From assembly GCA_023434855.1 (NCBI GenBank), contig JAEYSJ010000268.1:1-23554 (forward strand): a DNA stretch of 23,554 nt, read 5' to 3'. The translations under genes were made by a program, and so were the position numbers. Under the pieces are notes generated by a model that was not told the DNA's origin, made no database searches, and worked only from the letters and a program-made list of their open reading frames with translations. The stretch's first letter is position 1. Every line of letters begins with the position of its first letter. The DNA is from Bacillota bacterium. Lineage in GTDB: Bacteria; Bacillota_C; Negativicutes; JAEYSJ01. Shown piece by piece: positions 10,083 to 16,327 of the stretch.

Positions 10083-10112
10083 ATTTTACCACAGTACATA
10101 TGTTCTATTCAA
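10083..10112 (-). promoter_or_regulatory. Sigma-A promoter of the yneA-like gene
   Basis: On the minus strand, -35 TTGAAT (10112-10107) and -10 TAAAAT (10088-10083) are separated by 18 bp. The spacer contains LexA box 2, so bound LexA would block RNA polymerase. Confidence 0.7.
10094..10105. promoter_or_regulatory. LexA (SOS) box 2, inside the promoter spacer
   Basis: GTACATATGTTC is one mismatch from GAAC-N4-GTTC and shares the ATAT centre with box 1. It lies between the -35 and -10 elements. Confidence 0.75.
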
Positions 10113-10131
10113 GGGGTTGGAACAAAAAATA

Positions 10132-10143
10132 GAACTTTTGTTC
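10132..10143. promoter_or_regulatory. LexA (SOS) box 3, perfect half-sites
   Basis: GAACTTTTGTTC, followed by G, has two perfect LexA half-sites. It lies about 20 bp upstream of the -35 element, on the side facing the small hydrophobic-peptide gene. Confidence 0.72.
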
Positions 10144-10171
10144 GCTAAGATTTCAAACAAACAATCATTTG

Positions 10172-10207
10172 AAAAAGTAAAACTCCCACTTAATTTGAAG
10201 TGAGAGT
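10172..10207 (-). terminator. Rho-independent terminator of the small hydrophobic-peptide gene
   Basis: The minus-strand RNA forms a 10-bp stem, ACTCTCACTT with AAGTGGGAGT (one G-U pair), followed by TTTTACTTTTTC. It lies about 35 bases beyond the stop codon at 10243 and separates that gene from the SOS promoter. Confidence 0.8.
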
Positions 10208-10242
10208 CTAAAAAGTAAGGGCAGTACCTGCCAAACGCGCCA

Positions 10243-10335
10243 TCACCATTCTTTTTTGAATACGGAAAAGTATACAACGAGAGCCACATACACTATACCA
10301 AAAGTAATTGCAATCAAATCAAGTGTGTCAAACAT
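10243..10335 (-). CDS. Very small membrane peptide, possible type I toxin-like peptide
   Basis: A 30-codon frame, MFDTLDLIAITFGIVYVALV then VYFSVFKKEW, is a single hydrophobic helix with a short acidic N-terminus and a basic tail. GGAAGTGAT sits 6 nt before this ATG. An in-frame ATG five codons upstream (10350) would give 35 aa, but its GGAGG is 15 nt away. A matching terminator 35 bases downstream and a candidate promoter at 10407-10434 make a complete mini-gene. The layout resembles TxpA/BsrG or 'holin-like' toxin peptides (aromatic-acidic-x-Leu start, one TM helix, Lys tail), but the match is by pattern only and no antisense RNA promoter is proven. It could equally be a small membrane regulator. 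Confidence 0.6.
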   Translation of the reverse strand: MFDTLDLIAITFGIVYVALVVYFSVFKKEW

Positions 10336-10406
10336 TGATATCACTTCCATATAATTCTATTTAAACCTCCGAGCATTGAAAAAAAATTACTACTATCGGA
10401 CGAATA

Positions 10407-10434
10407 CCTATATTTTAACCAGTACCTGTGACAA
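10407..10434 (-). promoter_or_regulatory. Candidate promoter of the small hydrophobic-peptide gene
   Basis: Minus-strand -35 TTGTCA (10434-10429), 16-bp spacer, -10 TATAGG (10412-10407). The -10 is only a 4/6 match. The stretch 10435-10598 upstream holds no gene I can support. Confidence 0.35.
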
Positions 10435-10593
10435 AACAATGACACTTCGTAAATCAGGGTCAATTTTAAATTGCGTCCCGACCATAACTTGCTCTAATAA
10501 CCGCCATTTGTTGCGACCTTATTTTACAGTATACCATAAAATTCAGCAAAAAAACACCACTACTTTCCAAATATGGAGCAATAAGAAAACTAA

Positions 10594-10625
10594 AATAAAG
10601 CCCTGCGCTAAGGCAGGGATTTATT
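10594..10625. terminator. Bidirectional terminator after the 61-aa gene
   Basis: CCCTGC (10601-10606) pairs with GCAGGG (10613-10618), extended outward by AAATAAA with TTTATTT. On the minus strand the stem is followed by CTTTATTTTAG, right after the 61-aa gene's stop. Confidence 0.8.
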
Positions 10626-10628
10626 TCT

Positions 10629-10814
10629 CTACGATATTGTTTCCTTGCTTTTCTCTATAATTTGCGCGGAGTTTCTTTCCATTTTTTCTATGCTACCGGC
10701 AATACTCTTAAGTGACTTAGAAATACTATATAGTAAGCAAAGCACGCCGACAATTACAACAACATGAATTCCGCTGAACAATATCATTCCAAACGGAAAA
10801 TGACCATACGGCAT
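10629..10814 (-). CDS. Small single-span membrane protein, 61 aa
   Basis: The ribosome site AAAGGAGG and a downstream terminator show this is a real gene. The protein begins MPYGHFPFGMILFSGIHVVV, continues as one membrane helix to about residue 30 (IVGVLCLLYSI), then has a short amphipathic helix with heptad-like spacing (SKSLKSIAGSIEKMERNSAQ). This suggests a membrane-anchored coiled-coil peptide. I do not recognise a family. It stands alone between two terminators, so it is a single-gene unit. Function unknown. Confidence 0.75.
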   Translation of the reverse strand: MPYGHFPFGMILFSGIHVVVIVGVLCLLYSISKSLKSIAGSIEKMERNSAQIIEKSKETIS

Positions 10815-10870
10815 ATTTTTCCCCTCCTTTGTTAATCTAATTATCGCAAATTTGTGTGACTAAATTATGA

Positions 10871-10908
10871 CAAAAACCTGCTTAGGTAATATACCAAGCA
10901 GGTTTTTC
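10871..10908. terminator. Terminator at the end of the tryptophan ECF operon
   Basis: AAAAACCTGCTT (10872-10883) pairs with AAGCAGGTTTTT (10896-10907), with an inner GGT/ACC helix. There is a T5 tract on either side. It lies about 30 bases past the trpP stop and also faces the 61-aa gene. Confidence 0.85.
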
Positions 10909-10936
10909 GAAATTAAAAGCCTTTTAAATATTCCTC

Positions 10937-11521
10937 TTACTTATTCTCCTCATTTCCCGGTGCGTCTTGCTCATTAGCAAAGATTTTATATGCCGGAAAG
11001 TAGAGCAACTGAGTTATAGCCGTATTAATCACCGCTACTGTACCAACTACCGGCAGCATGCCATATAAGTAAACAGTATTAGGCAGGGAAAGCACCAGTT
11101 TAGCTATTGTGGTAAAGGTCAGGCCGCTGGCCAGTGTGCTTATCAGTGCGCAAATGGCAGGTTTTAAGTTTACCGTCCCAAACTTGAAGCTGACAGACAT
11201 GTTAACCAACAGCGCACAAGCTACTGCACCGACTGTTTCACTTATAAGATTGCCGTAAGGGAAAATTGACTTGGAAGTCGCCAGACTCACCGCACCGGCC
11301 ACTAAACCAATGCCGGCCGCCCGTCCTAAAGAGGGTTTGGTCAAAATAATTGACAGGCAATACATGGCAATAATCCAGTTAGGTGAAATACCGGCAATGC
11401 TTGGACTGACGAGCCGCAAAATGGCACCAATCGCCAGCAGCATGGCTGTAACGGCCGCCCAGCGGAATTGGCCTCCTTTACCCTTTATAACAGTTGTTCC
11501 CGGTTTTTCCATCGAATCCAT
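10937..11521 (-). CDS. trpP: TrpP-like tryptophan substrate-binding (S) component of an ECF importer
   Basis: A 194-residue integral membrane protein with about five or six hydrophobic segments (WAAVTAMLLAIGAILRLV; NWIIAMYCLSIIL; GIGLVAGAVSLATS; ISETVGAVACALLV; AICALISTLASGL; MLPVVGTVAVINTAITQLL). The order and small-residue pattern resemble YhaG/TrpP of Bacillus. It sits at the end of an operon with two ECF ATPases and EcfT, as group I S components do, behind a T-box whose specifier codon reads UGG (Trp). Tryptophan as substrate therefore rests on family likeness plus regulation. The start has GGGGAGG 8 nt upstream. A repeat copy separates it from ecfT by 307 bases, so read-through or a separate promoter is needed. 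Confidence 0.8.
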   Translation of the reverse strand: MDSMEKPGTTVIKGKGGQFRWAAVTAMLLAIGAILRLVSPSIAGISPNWIIAMYCLSIILTKPSLGRAAGIGLVAGAVSLATSKSIFPYGNLISETVGAVACALLVNMSVSFKFGTVNLKPAICALISTLASGLTFTTIAKLVLSLPNTVYLYGMLPVVGTVAVINTAITQLLYFPAYKIFANEQDAPGNEENK

Positions 11522-11588
11522 TGATCATTCCTCCCCTTTTTAAATTGTTCCTATTAAAAGATAAATTTGCAAAATATCGCGAGCTTCA

Positions 11589-11797
11589 GGGATACGACTA
11601 ACCGCAGAGGTCACAGAGGACACAGAGGGTTTTATTATTACTTTATTCCCAAGCTATGTTCCTAACCCACTGTTTTTCACTTTATCTCAATCATATTCTT
11701 ACGCGATGGATATCGCGTCGTGCCACTCCGTGTCCTCTGTGTCCTCTGTGGTTCAAAAACAATAGTCCCAAACAACCTACAGCCCGAAAAATCCATA
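11589..11797 (+). repeat. Dispersed palindromic repeat, copy 2
   Basis: Left arm 11600-11629 (AACCGCAGAGG...) and right arm 11723-11753 (ends CTCTGTGGTT) are inverted, with about three mismatches. A perfect small hairpin at 11701-11718 (ACGCGAT / GGAT / ATCGCGT) precedes the right arm. The left flank GATACGACTAACC and right flank TTCAAAAAC match the other copies. It fills the gap between ecfT and trpP. Confidence 0.88.
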
Positions 11798-11828
11798 CCT
11801 TCTGGTACTGCAATAGGCCTGAACTATT

Positions 11829-12512
11829 TTATATGTAAAATCGAGTCAGCAATAAACCCGTGGTTGCGAGGACAGTCCCTGCCAGAACCACATAGTCACA
11901 AACCGCCAGTGCCACGTCGCCACAAAACGCATGTTGCCGCACACTGCCGCCAAAACCCCGGAGTTCAAGACTCATGGACATCGTTTCCGACCGTCTGACT
12001 GCTTTAAGCACCAAAGGCTCGACAATTGCCAGATATCCTGTCATTCGTTTTATCACATTACCCCGCGGCGCGTAGCCACGGCATGCCTGAGCCTCCCGCA
12101 CCACCTTACTTTCAGCCAGGAAGTCTGGAATAAACCGTAAAGCGGCCGTAAACATAAAAGCATATTCCGGAGGGATATTACACTGATTTACTAGCGCTGC
12201 CGACAAATCCTGCGCCCGTGTGGCCGCCAGCAGCATAACAAAGGGCATGGTCATGGCTATCATCCTGATACCGCCTGCTATAGCCAGATTCAGGTCCATG
12301 CCCAGAACATATTGCAGGCCAACCATGGATAATGCTACAATCCCCAGGCTTAATGCCGCTTTATATGTCTTTCGTTGCACCCCGGTTAATAAAACTGCCA
12401 CAAATTGACCGAATACCAATAAAGCTAGTGCAGGGATGGACTGCAGCAGCAATCCCCAGGCTGATATGACCAGCGTCAATATCAATTTAGTTAGCGGTGC
12501 AATCCTCAGCAT
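11829..12512 (-). CDS. EcfT/CbiQ-type transmembrane coupling protein
   Basis: A 227-residue CbiQ-family protein. The start chosen is the ATG at 12512 (MLRIAPLTKLILTLVISAWG), which has AAGGAGGT 7 nt upstream; a longer reading from 12584 lacks such a site and would intrude further into the upstream ATPase. The N-terminal half is hydrophobic (ALALLVFGQFVAVLL; GIVALSMVGLQYVL; TMPFVMLLAAT). The C-terminal coupling region carries the two Arg motifs that dock on the ATPases, AQACRGYAPRG and LELRGFG. It overlaps the second ATPase gene by 26 nt. It links the ATPase pair to the S component in the cytoplasmic membrane. Confidence 0.93.
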   Translation of the reverse strand: MLRIAPLTKLILTLVISAWGLLLQSIPALALLVFGQFVAVLLTGVQRKTYKAALSLGIVALSMVGLQYVLGMDLNLAIAGGIRMIAMTMPFVMLLAATRAQDLSAALVNQCNIPPEYAFMFTAALRFIPDFLAESKVVREAQACRGYAPRGNVIKRMTGYLAIVEPLVLKAVRRSETMSMSLELRGFGGSVRQHAFCGDVALAVCDYVVLAGTVLATTGLLLTRFYI

Positions 12513-13332
12513 TAATTTTACCTCCTTGCAAAATTCCAGCCAAACACTGGCATAATTCCTCAATTTGCAGTGTTGGCGGCACATTATATTTCGCCATTTC
12601 CCGGGAAATTCTGACCGGTACCGGTTCTACAAGTCCCCAGCCGTCAATAAGCCGGCCACCGGCAAACAACTCACTTACTTGACCGTCAAAAACTTTGCTA
12701 CCTTCGGCCATAACAATTACCCGGGGCACATACCGGACCAGTATATCCATATCATGAGTTATCAGAATGATTGTCATGCCCTGGGCATTCAGATCAACCA
12801 GCAGGTTTAAAAGTTTTTCCCGTTCCCTGGCATCCTGACCGCTGGTCGGCTCATCCAGTATCAGCATTTCCGGTTGCATTGCCAAAGCAGATGCAATTGC
12901 TACCCGCTGTTTCTGGCCTTTAGATAAAGCCCGCGGGTAAGCCTCTGCCAATCCGGTTAGTCCGGTATGGGCCAACGCCAGTTCTACAGCCTGCGCCTTT
13001 TGTACAGCTGTAAAACCTAATTGTTCAGGGCCGTAAGCCACCTCTTGAGCTACCGTGTCGCGAAATATCTGCCTGTCAGGATTCTGAAAAACATACCCGA
13101 TATGCCTGGCGATATCCGCAACAGTATGTTTTTTAGTATTAACCCCATTAAATATAATCTGACCCTCTGCCGGTTTTAGCAAAGACATGGCCAGTTTAGT
13201 AAGCGTAGTCTTACCGCTGCCGTTACGCCCAACTATTGCTACAAATTCACCCTTTTGAACCTTAAGGGAAACATTTTTTAAAATTGGTCTGCCTGGCGAA
13301 TAATTAAAACTGACTTCCGCAAATTCAAGCAC
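12487..13332 (-). CDS. ECF transporter ATPase, second copy
   Basis: A 281-residue ABC ATPase. A GTG at 13332 is the preferred start, with GGAGG 9 nt upstream; it overlaps the first ATPase's stop by 8 nt. It shows Walker A GRNGSGKTT, Q-loop YVFQNPDRQIF, signature LSKGQKQRVAIA (Lys replacing the usual Gly), Walker B MLILDEPTSG and the H-loop LITHD. The C-terminal extension after residue ~215 is typical of EcfA proteins. It forms a heterodimer with the first ATPase and drives substrate release by the S component (family knowledge). Confidence 0.94.
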   Translation of the reverse strand: MLEFAEVSFNYSPGRPILKNVSLKVQKGEFVAIVGRNGSGKTTLTKLAMSLLKPAEGQIIFNGVNTKKHTVADIARHIGYVFQNPDRQIFRDTVAQEVAYGPEQLGFTAVQKAQAVELALAHTGLTGLAEAYPRALSKGQKQRVAIASALAMQPEMLILDEPTSGQDAREREKLLNLLVDLNAQGMTIILITHDMDILVRYVPRVIVMAEGSKVFDGQVSELFAGGRLIDGWGLVEPVPVRISREMAKYNVPPTLQIEELCQCLAGILQGGKINAEDCTAN

Positions 13333-14197
13333 TTTTATCAGCCTCCGTTTCTTTCCGGGACAAATGTCGCCGCAACTCACTTATTGCCTCCTCTTCATTC
13401 TTCCAGTCGGCGAACTCAACTCCATTAGCTGCCTCCAGGGATAGCTTCAATTGCCATAATGGCGGCATGGCCTCGTAAAAGATTTGCTGCTGCCACATAA
13501 ACCGTAAAACTTCACCTGGTGTTCCTTCTTTGGCCAGCCTGCCGTCAGATAACAAGATGAATTGATCGGCATAGGCTAACACTTTTGCCAAGTGATGCTC
13601 TACCACAATAACAGTCATACCATATTGCCTGTTAAGATCTCCCAGCAAAGCATAAAGTGATGCGGCCCCTTCCGGATCAAGAGCCGAAGACGGTTCATCC
13701 AATACCAGGATGTCCGGCCTTACTGCCAGCGCACCGGCAATAGCCAAACGCTGTTTCTGCCCGCCGGACAAAGCGGAAGTCTCGGACTTTTCCAACCCGC
13801 TAAGACCGGTCATCTCCAATGCTGCTTTGACCCGCTGGACAATTTCGTCAACAGGCATATCCCTGGTTTCCAGGCCAAAGGCAATCTCTTCTTCAACTGT
13901 CATCGCCACTAGCTGGCTTTCATAATCTTCCAGAACAGTACCCACTTTCATCGCCAGTTGGCTCATACTGCTTTCCAATATATTTATTCTGTCCACCGTC
14001 ACTGTTCCGCCCATCCTGCCGCCGAAATAGTGGGGGACAACCCCGGCAACAGCCATGCACAACGTAGTTTTACCTGCTCCGCCCGGCCCGGCAACAACCG
14101 CGAAAGCACCTCTGTTGATGACTAAATTTATTCCAGTGAGCGCTTCGCCTTTTTGTGGATACGCGTAAGAAAAATCGCGAAAAATTACCGCTGCCAT
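13325..14197 (-). CDS. ECF transporter ATPase, first copy
   Basis: A 290-residue ABC ATPase, the first gene of the ECF operon. Start ATG at 14197 with GGGAGGG 7 nt upstream. It has Walker A GPGGAGKTT, signature ALSGGQKQRLAIAGALA, Walker B ILVLDEPSSALD and H-loop VVEHHL. The Q-loop reads VLEDYESQL, where the usual Gln is Glu. The C-terminal part (from about residue 225) is the EcfA-specific extension. It is divergent from the second ATPase, as expected of a heterodimeric pair. The leader upstream contains repeat copy 3 and the T-box. Confidence 0.94.
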   Translation of the reverse strand: MAAVIFRDFSYAYPQKGEALTGINLVINRGAFAVVAGPGGAGKTTLCMAVAGVVPHYFGGRMGGTVTVDRINILESSMSQLAMKVGTVLEDYESQLVAMTVEEEIAFGLETRDMPVDEIVQRVKAALEMTGLSGLEKSETSALSGGQKQRLAIAGALAVRPDILVLDEPSSALDPEGAASLYALLGDLNRQYGMTVIVVEHHLAKVLAYADQFILLSDGRLAKEGTPGEVLRFMWQQQIFYEAMPPLWQLKLSLEAANGVEFADWKNEEEAISELRRHLSRKETEADKSA

Positions 14198-14283
14198 GCT
14201 TTGCCCTCCCAGTAGTTATTTCAAGAAGCTGGTTCAAAATGCTCTCAATTAGAGAAATGTTACCGTGTCTTTAAACATTAAAA

Positions 14284-14505
14284 CATTCTAACCGCGGAGT
14301 ACACGGAGGACACGGAGGGATTTTATTAATATTCTTTTATCCCCTCTATGTCCTTAACTTAACGTTACCTTTATTCAGAGTCATTACCAATAATTCCATT
14401 GTGCGAATGTATATTCGCACCGTTCCACTCTGTGTACTCCGTGTACTCCGCGGTTCAAAAAACACTAGCCTAAGCTACCGATTACCAAACAACTTATACT
14501 TTTAA
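14284..14505 (+). repeat. Dispersed palindromic repeat, copy 3
   Basis: Left arm 14290-14319 and right arm 14425-14455 are inverted; the outer 19 bases (AACCGCGGAGTACACGGAG) pair perfectly. A perfect 8-bp hairpin, GTGCGAAT / GTAT / ATTCGCAC, occupies 14401-14420. The right flank ends with AACTTATACTTT, shared with copy 4. It lies between the T-box terminator and the first ATPase gene, so it is transcribed in the operon leader. Confidence 0.9.
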
Positions 14506-14520
14506 GACTCCAAAATAATA

Positions 14521-14824
14521 AAAACCCCTCATCCCTATATGTAGGGACGAGGGGTTAACCCGCGGTGCCACCCTGCTTGACTGCCAAGGCAGTCCTGCTT
14601 GACAAGGCACGGGATGAAAAACATTATCCGATGCCTGCTTCCTGATAACGGCGGAAGATCCCCGACAGTTCCTACCCCTGTTTGTCATTAACAGGCTCAG
14701 GCTGTATCTCCCAGGCCCATTCCACATACTGAGCAATGCCAAACTCCCACTGTCATTGGCTCGCTGTAAATCTCTGGCTATGTGTACTCTTCCTGGTCAT
14801 TGACGATAAAAATATGGTAAATTT
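14521..14824 (-). promoter_or_regulatory. T-box riboswitch, predicted tRNA-Trp sensing
   Basis: On the minus strand the T-box core AGGGTGGCACCGCG is present in full at 14574-14561. Stem I is seen at the 5' end: CCAGG closes with CCTGG, the loop side AAGAGTA faces GAATGG, and CACATA pairs with TATGTG. The specifier position after GAA reads TGG (14719-14717), i.e. tryptophan, followed by a purine. The acceptor-pairing base in TGGC is C, which suits a G73 discriminator as in tRNA-Trp. A terminator of about 14 bp (AACCCCTC... with ...GAGGGGTT) ending in TTTTTATTATTTT lies at 14521-14556. Uncharged tRNA-Trp should favour antitermination and expression of the ECF genes. Confidence 0.95.
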
Positions 14825-14830
14825 GTATAG

Positions 14831-14860
14831 AGTATATCAAATTATAAGAACATTTGTCAA
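14831..14860 (-). promoter_or_regulatory. Sigma-A promoter of the T-box/ECF operon
   Basis: Perfect -35 TTGACA (14860-14855), 18-bp spacer, -10 TATACT (14836-14831) on the minus strand. Transcription would start near 14824, just before stem I. Confidence 0.85.
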
Positions 14861-14975
14861 TTAGCAAATCAAATTTTTAAATATTTTTCCATGTTTGGGG
14901 CATATATAACTTTAGTGGGTATATTCCAAAAATAAAACAACAGGCTTTATTAACAGCCTTTAGGGGGTACAAAAA

Positions 14976-15365
14976 ATGGACGGTGTAGTTTGTAATACCT
15001 GCCACACCTGGCTGCCGCTGGATTTATCCAACTGTCCGGGATGCAATTCCAATATTGTCCTTGACGGTGAAAGCAAAAACGTAATTGACCGCATTCAACC
15101 CAACTGTCTTATCCACCGTTATGAGGGTTCAGACCTCCTTGAATCCGCCGTTGTTATCAAAGAAGGCAAGGCCAACATAAAAGTGGCCACAAAGCTTAAA
15201 GAATATGCAAAACCTGTAACTATTCCCAAACAGAAAGTATTCACTTTTAACCAAAACCTGCTTAGTTCTATCCAGGCATTGCGTAATGAACGTACAGCTA
15301 CCATCAATCGCTTCGATAGACTTATTCAGTCACATTGGCAGAATCTGAAACCATATAAATCATAA
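14976..15365 (+). CDS. Small zinc-ribbon protein, function unknown
   Basis: A 129-residue protein whose first 24 residues hold two Cys pairs (CNTC at 6-9 and CPGC at 20-23), a classic zinc ribbon. The remaining ~100 residues are charged with no membrane segment (IRYEGSDLLESAVVIKEGKA-like strand region, then a helical basic C-terminus ending QSHWQNLKPYKS). The start is supported by GGGGG 8 nt upstream of the ATG. It is a single plus-strand gene between two minus-strand units and converges on the deacetylase with 5 bases between stops. I do not recognise a family; a nucleic-acid or protein adaptor role is only suggested by the ribbon. Confidence 0.82.
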   Translation: MDGVVCNTCHTWLPLDLSNCPGCNSNIVLDGESKNVIDRIQPNCLIHRYEGSDLLESAVVIKEGKANIKVATKLKEYAKPVTIPKQKVFTFNQNLLSSIQALRNERTATINRFDRLIQSHWQNLKPYKS

Positions 15366-15370
15366 TACTG

Positions 15371-16072
15371 TTATTGCCGCACTTCATAATATTGCAATAG
15401 CTCGCTTACTGTTACCAATGTATAACCTTCTTCCCGTAAACGATCAATTATTATTCCGATAGCATCAGGCGTAGGCAGGGGATACTGCCCGTCATGAAGC
15501 AGCACGATACTGCCGGGTTTTATACTGGCCATTACTGAATTGACGACTTGGTCAACACTGGGACGACGCCAGTCTCCCGGGTCAACCGACCACAATATCG
15601 GCGTATATCCCCGTTTGCGAGCCGCTTCTAGCACGCCGTCATTATATGCTCCGCCCGGCGGGCGAAATATAGTCGGCTTAGGAGCAACAGTGACAATTAT
15701 TTTTTCCGCTTTGTCAAGCTCAGTATTATATTCGGCGCTTGTCATCTTATTTAACAGTTTGTGACTATACGCATGGCTGCCTATTTCATGACCGTCCGCG
15801 ACCGCCTGCGCTATTATTTCAGGATGCTGTTCCGCATTTTGCCCTAAAATAAACAATGTTACTTTGGCTCGTTTTTCTCTCAGCACCGCCAGTATTTGCG
15901 GCGTTGTCTTGTAATGCGGGCCGTCGTCCACGGTAAGAGCCACTACTTTGTGAGTAGTGGGAATTTTTTTTACTACCTTAACATCGTCAGCTATTATACC
16001 TTGAACTACATTTACTATTGCTACCATTAAGAAAGCTACGGCCCCCCAGACTCCCCAACGGTAGATTCTCAT
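15371..16072 (-). CDS. Membrane-anchored polysaccharide deacetylase (CE4, PdaB-like)
   Basis: A 233-residue protein with an N-terminal membrane anchor (WGVWGAVAFLMVAIVNVV) and an extracellular NodB domain. The CE4 motifs appear in order: TVDDGP (Asp base and metal Asp), SHAYSH (metal His pair), RPPGG, DPGDWRRP and LLHDG. The metal-dependent enzyme removes N-acetyl groups from peptidoglycan-type sugars (family knowledge); PdaB-like members act in spore cortex assembly. The start at 16072 is chosen over 16093 because GGGAGG lies 9 nt before it. It is divergent from the D,D-carboxypeptidase gene, consistent with a cell-wall or cortex pair. Substrate is not shown by the sequence. Confidence 0.92.
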   Translation of the reverse strand: MRIYRWGVWGAVAFLMVAIVNVVQGIIADDVKVVKKIPTTHKVVALTVDDGPHYKTTPQILAVLREKRAKVTLFILGQNAEQHPEIIAQAVADGHEIGSHAYSHKLLNKMTSAEYNTELDKAEKIIVTVAPKPTIFRPPGGAYNDGVLEAARKRGYTPILWSVDPGDWRRPSVDQVVNSVMASIKPGSIVLLHDGQYPLPTPDAIGIIIDRLREEGYTLVTVSELLQYYEVRQ

Positions 16073-16177
16073 TTCCAGCCGCCTCCCATGCATGGTTCAT
16101 CTTTTCTACGATACTACGCGCTAAAAGTAAAAGTTATGCAGGGGGTATATTCGACAATACACGCAATATAATCTAAT

Positions 16178-16302
16178 AAGACTGTTTATAAACGCCCATC
16201 TGCTTCGTTATTCTTGCGGTTTCTTGCTTGCGTACCAACTACCGTACGCGGCGCGGCGAAATCCTCATCACGCCTCGCATCTGAGCATTTCTAAACAGTC
16301 TT
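16178..16302. repeat. Palindromic ~125-bp element in the divergent promoter region
   Basis: Perfect 10-bp inverted ends, AAGACTGTTT (16178-16187) and AAACAGTCTT (16293-16302), enclose an imperfect palindrome with a central hairpin GCGTAC...GTACGC (about 16234-16252). GC-rich stretches such as GCGGCGCGGCGAAATCC contrast with the AT-rich flanks. It is unrelated to the four other repeats. It resembles non-autonomous dispersed elements; no ORF lies inside. Confidence 0.7.
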
Positions 16303-16327
16303 TTTGACTGTAGGGAGGGTTTTAACA

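Noticed and set aside
10086..10289. Minus-strand frame of 67 codons
   Set aside because: Crosses a strong terminator and the LexA-controlled promoter; the 30-35 aa frame in another phase has the better start and composition.
10376..10660. Plus-strand frame of 94 codons starting MKKNYYYRTNTY
   Set aside because: No ribosome site, passes through the terminator at 10594-10625 and overlaps the 61-aa gene in antisense.
11720..11998. Plus-strand frame of 92 codons beginning MPLRVLCVLCGSK
   Set aside because: It starts inside repeat copy 2 and runs antisense into ecfT; the RVLCVLCG peptide is just the translated right arm.
14494..14742. Minus-strand frame of 82 codons
   Set aside because: It covers the T-box antiterminator and terminator; RNA structure explains the sequence.
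16304..16327. TTG eight codons upstream as start of the carboxypeptidase
   Set aside because: It would put the GGGAGG ribosome site inside the coding region and spoil the signal peptide.
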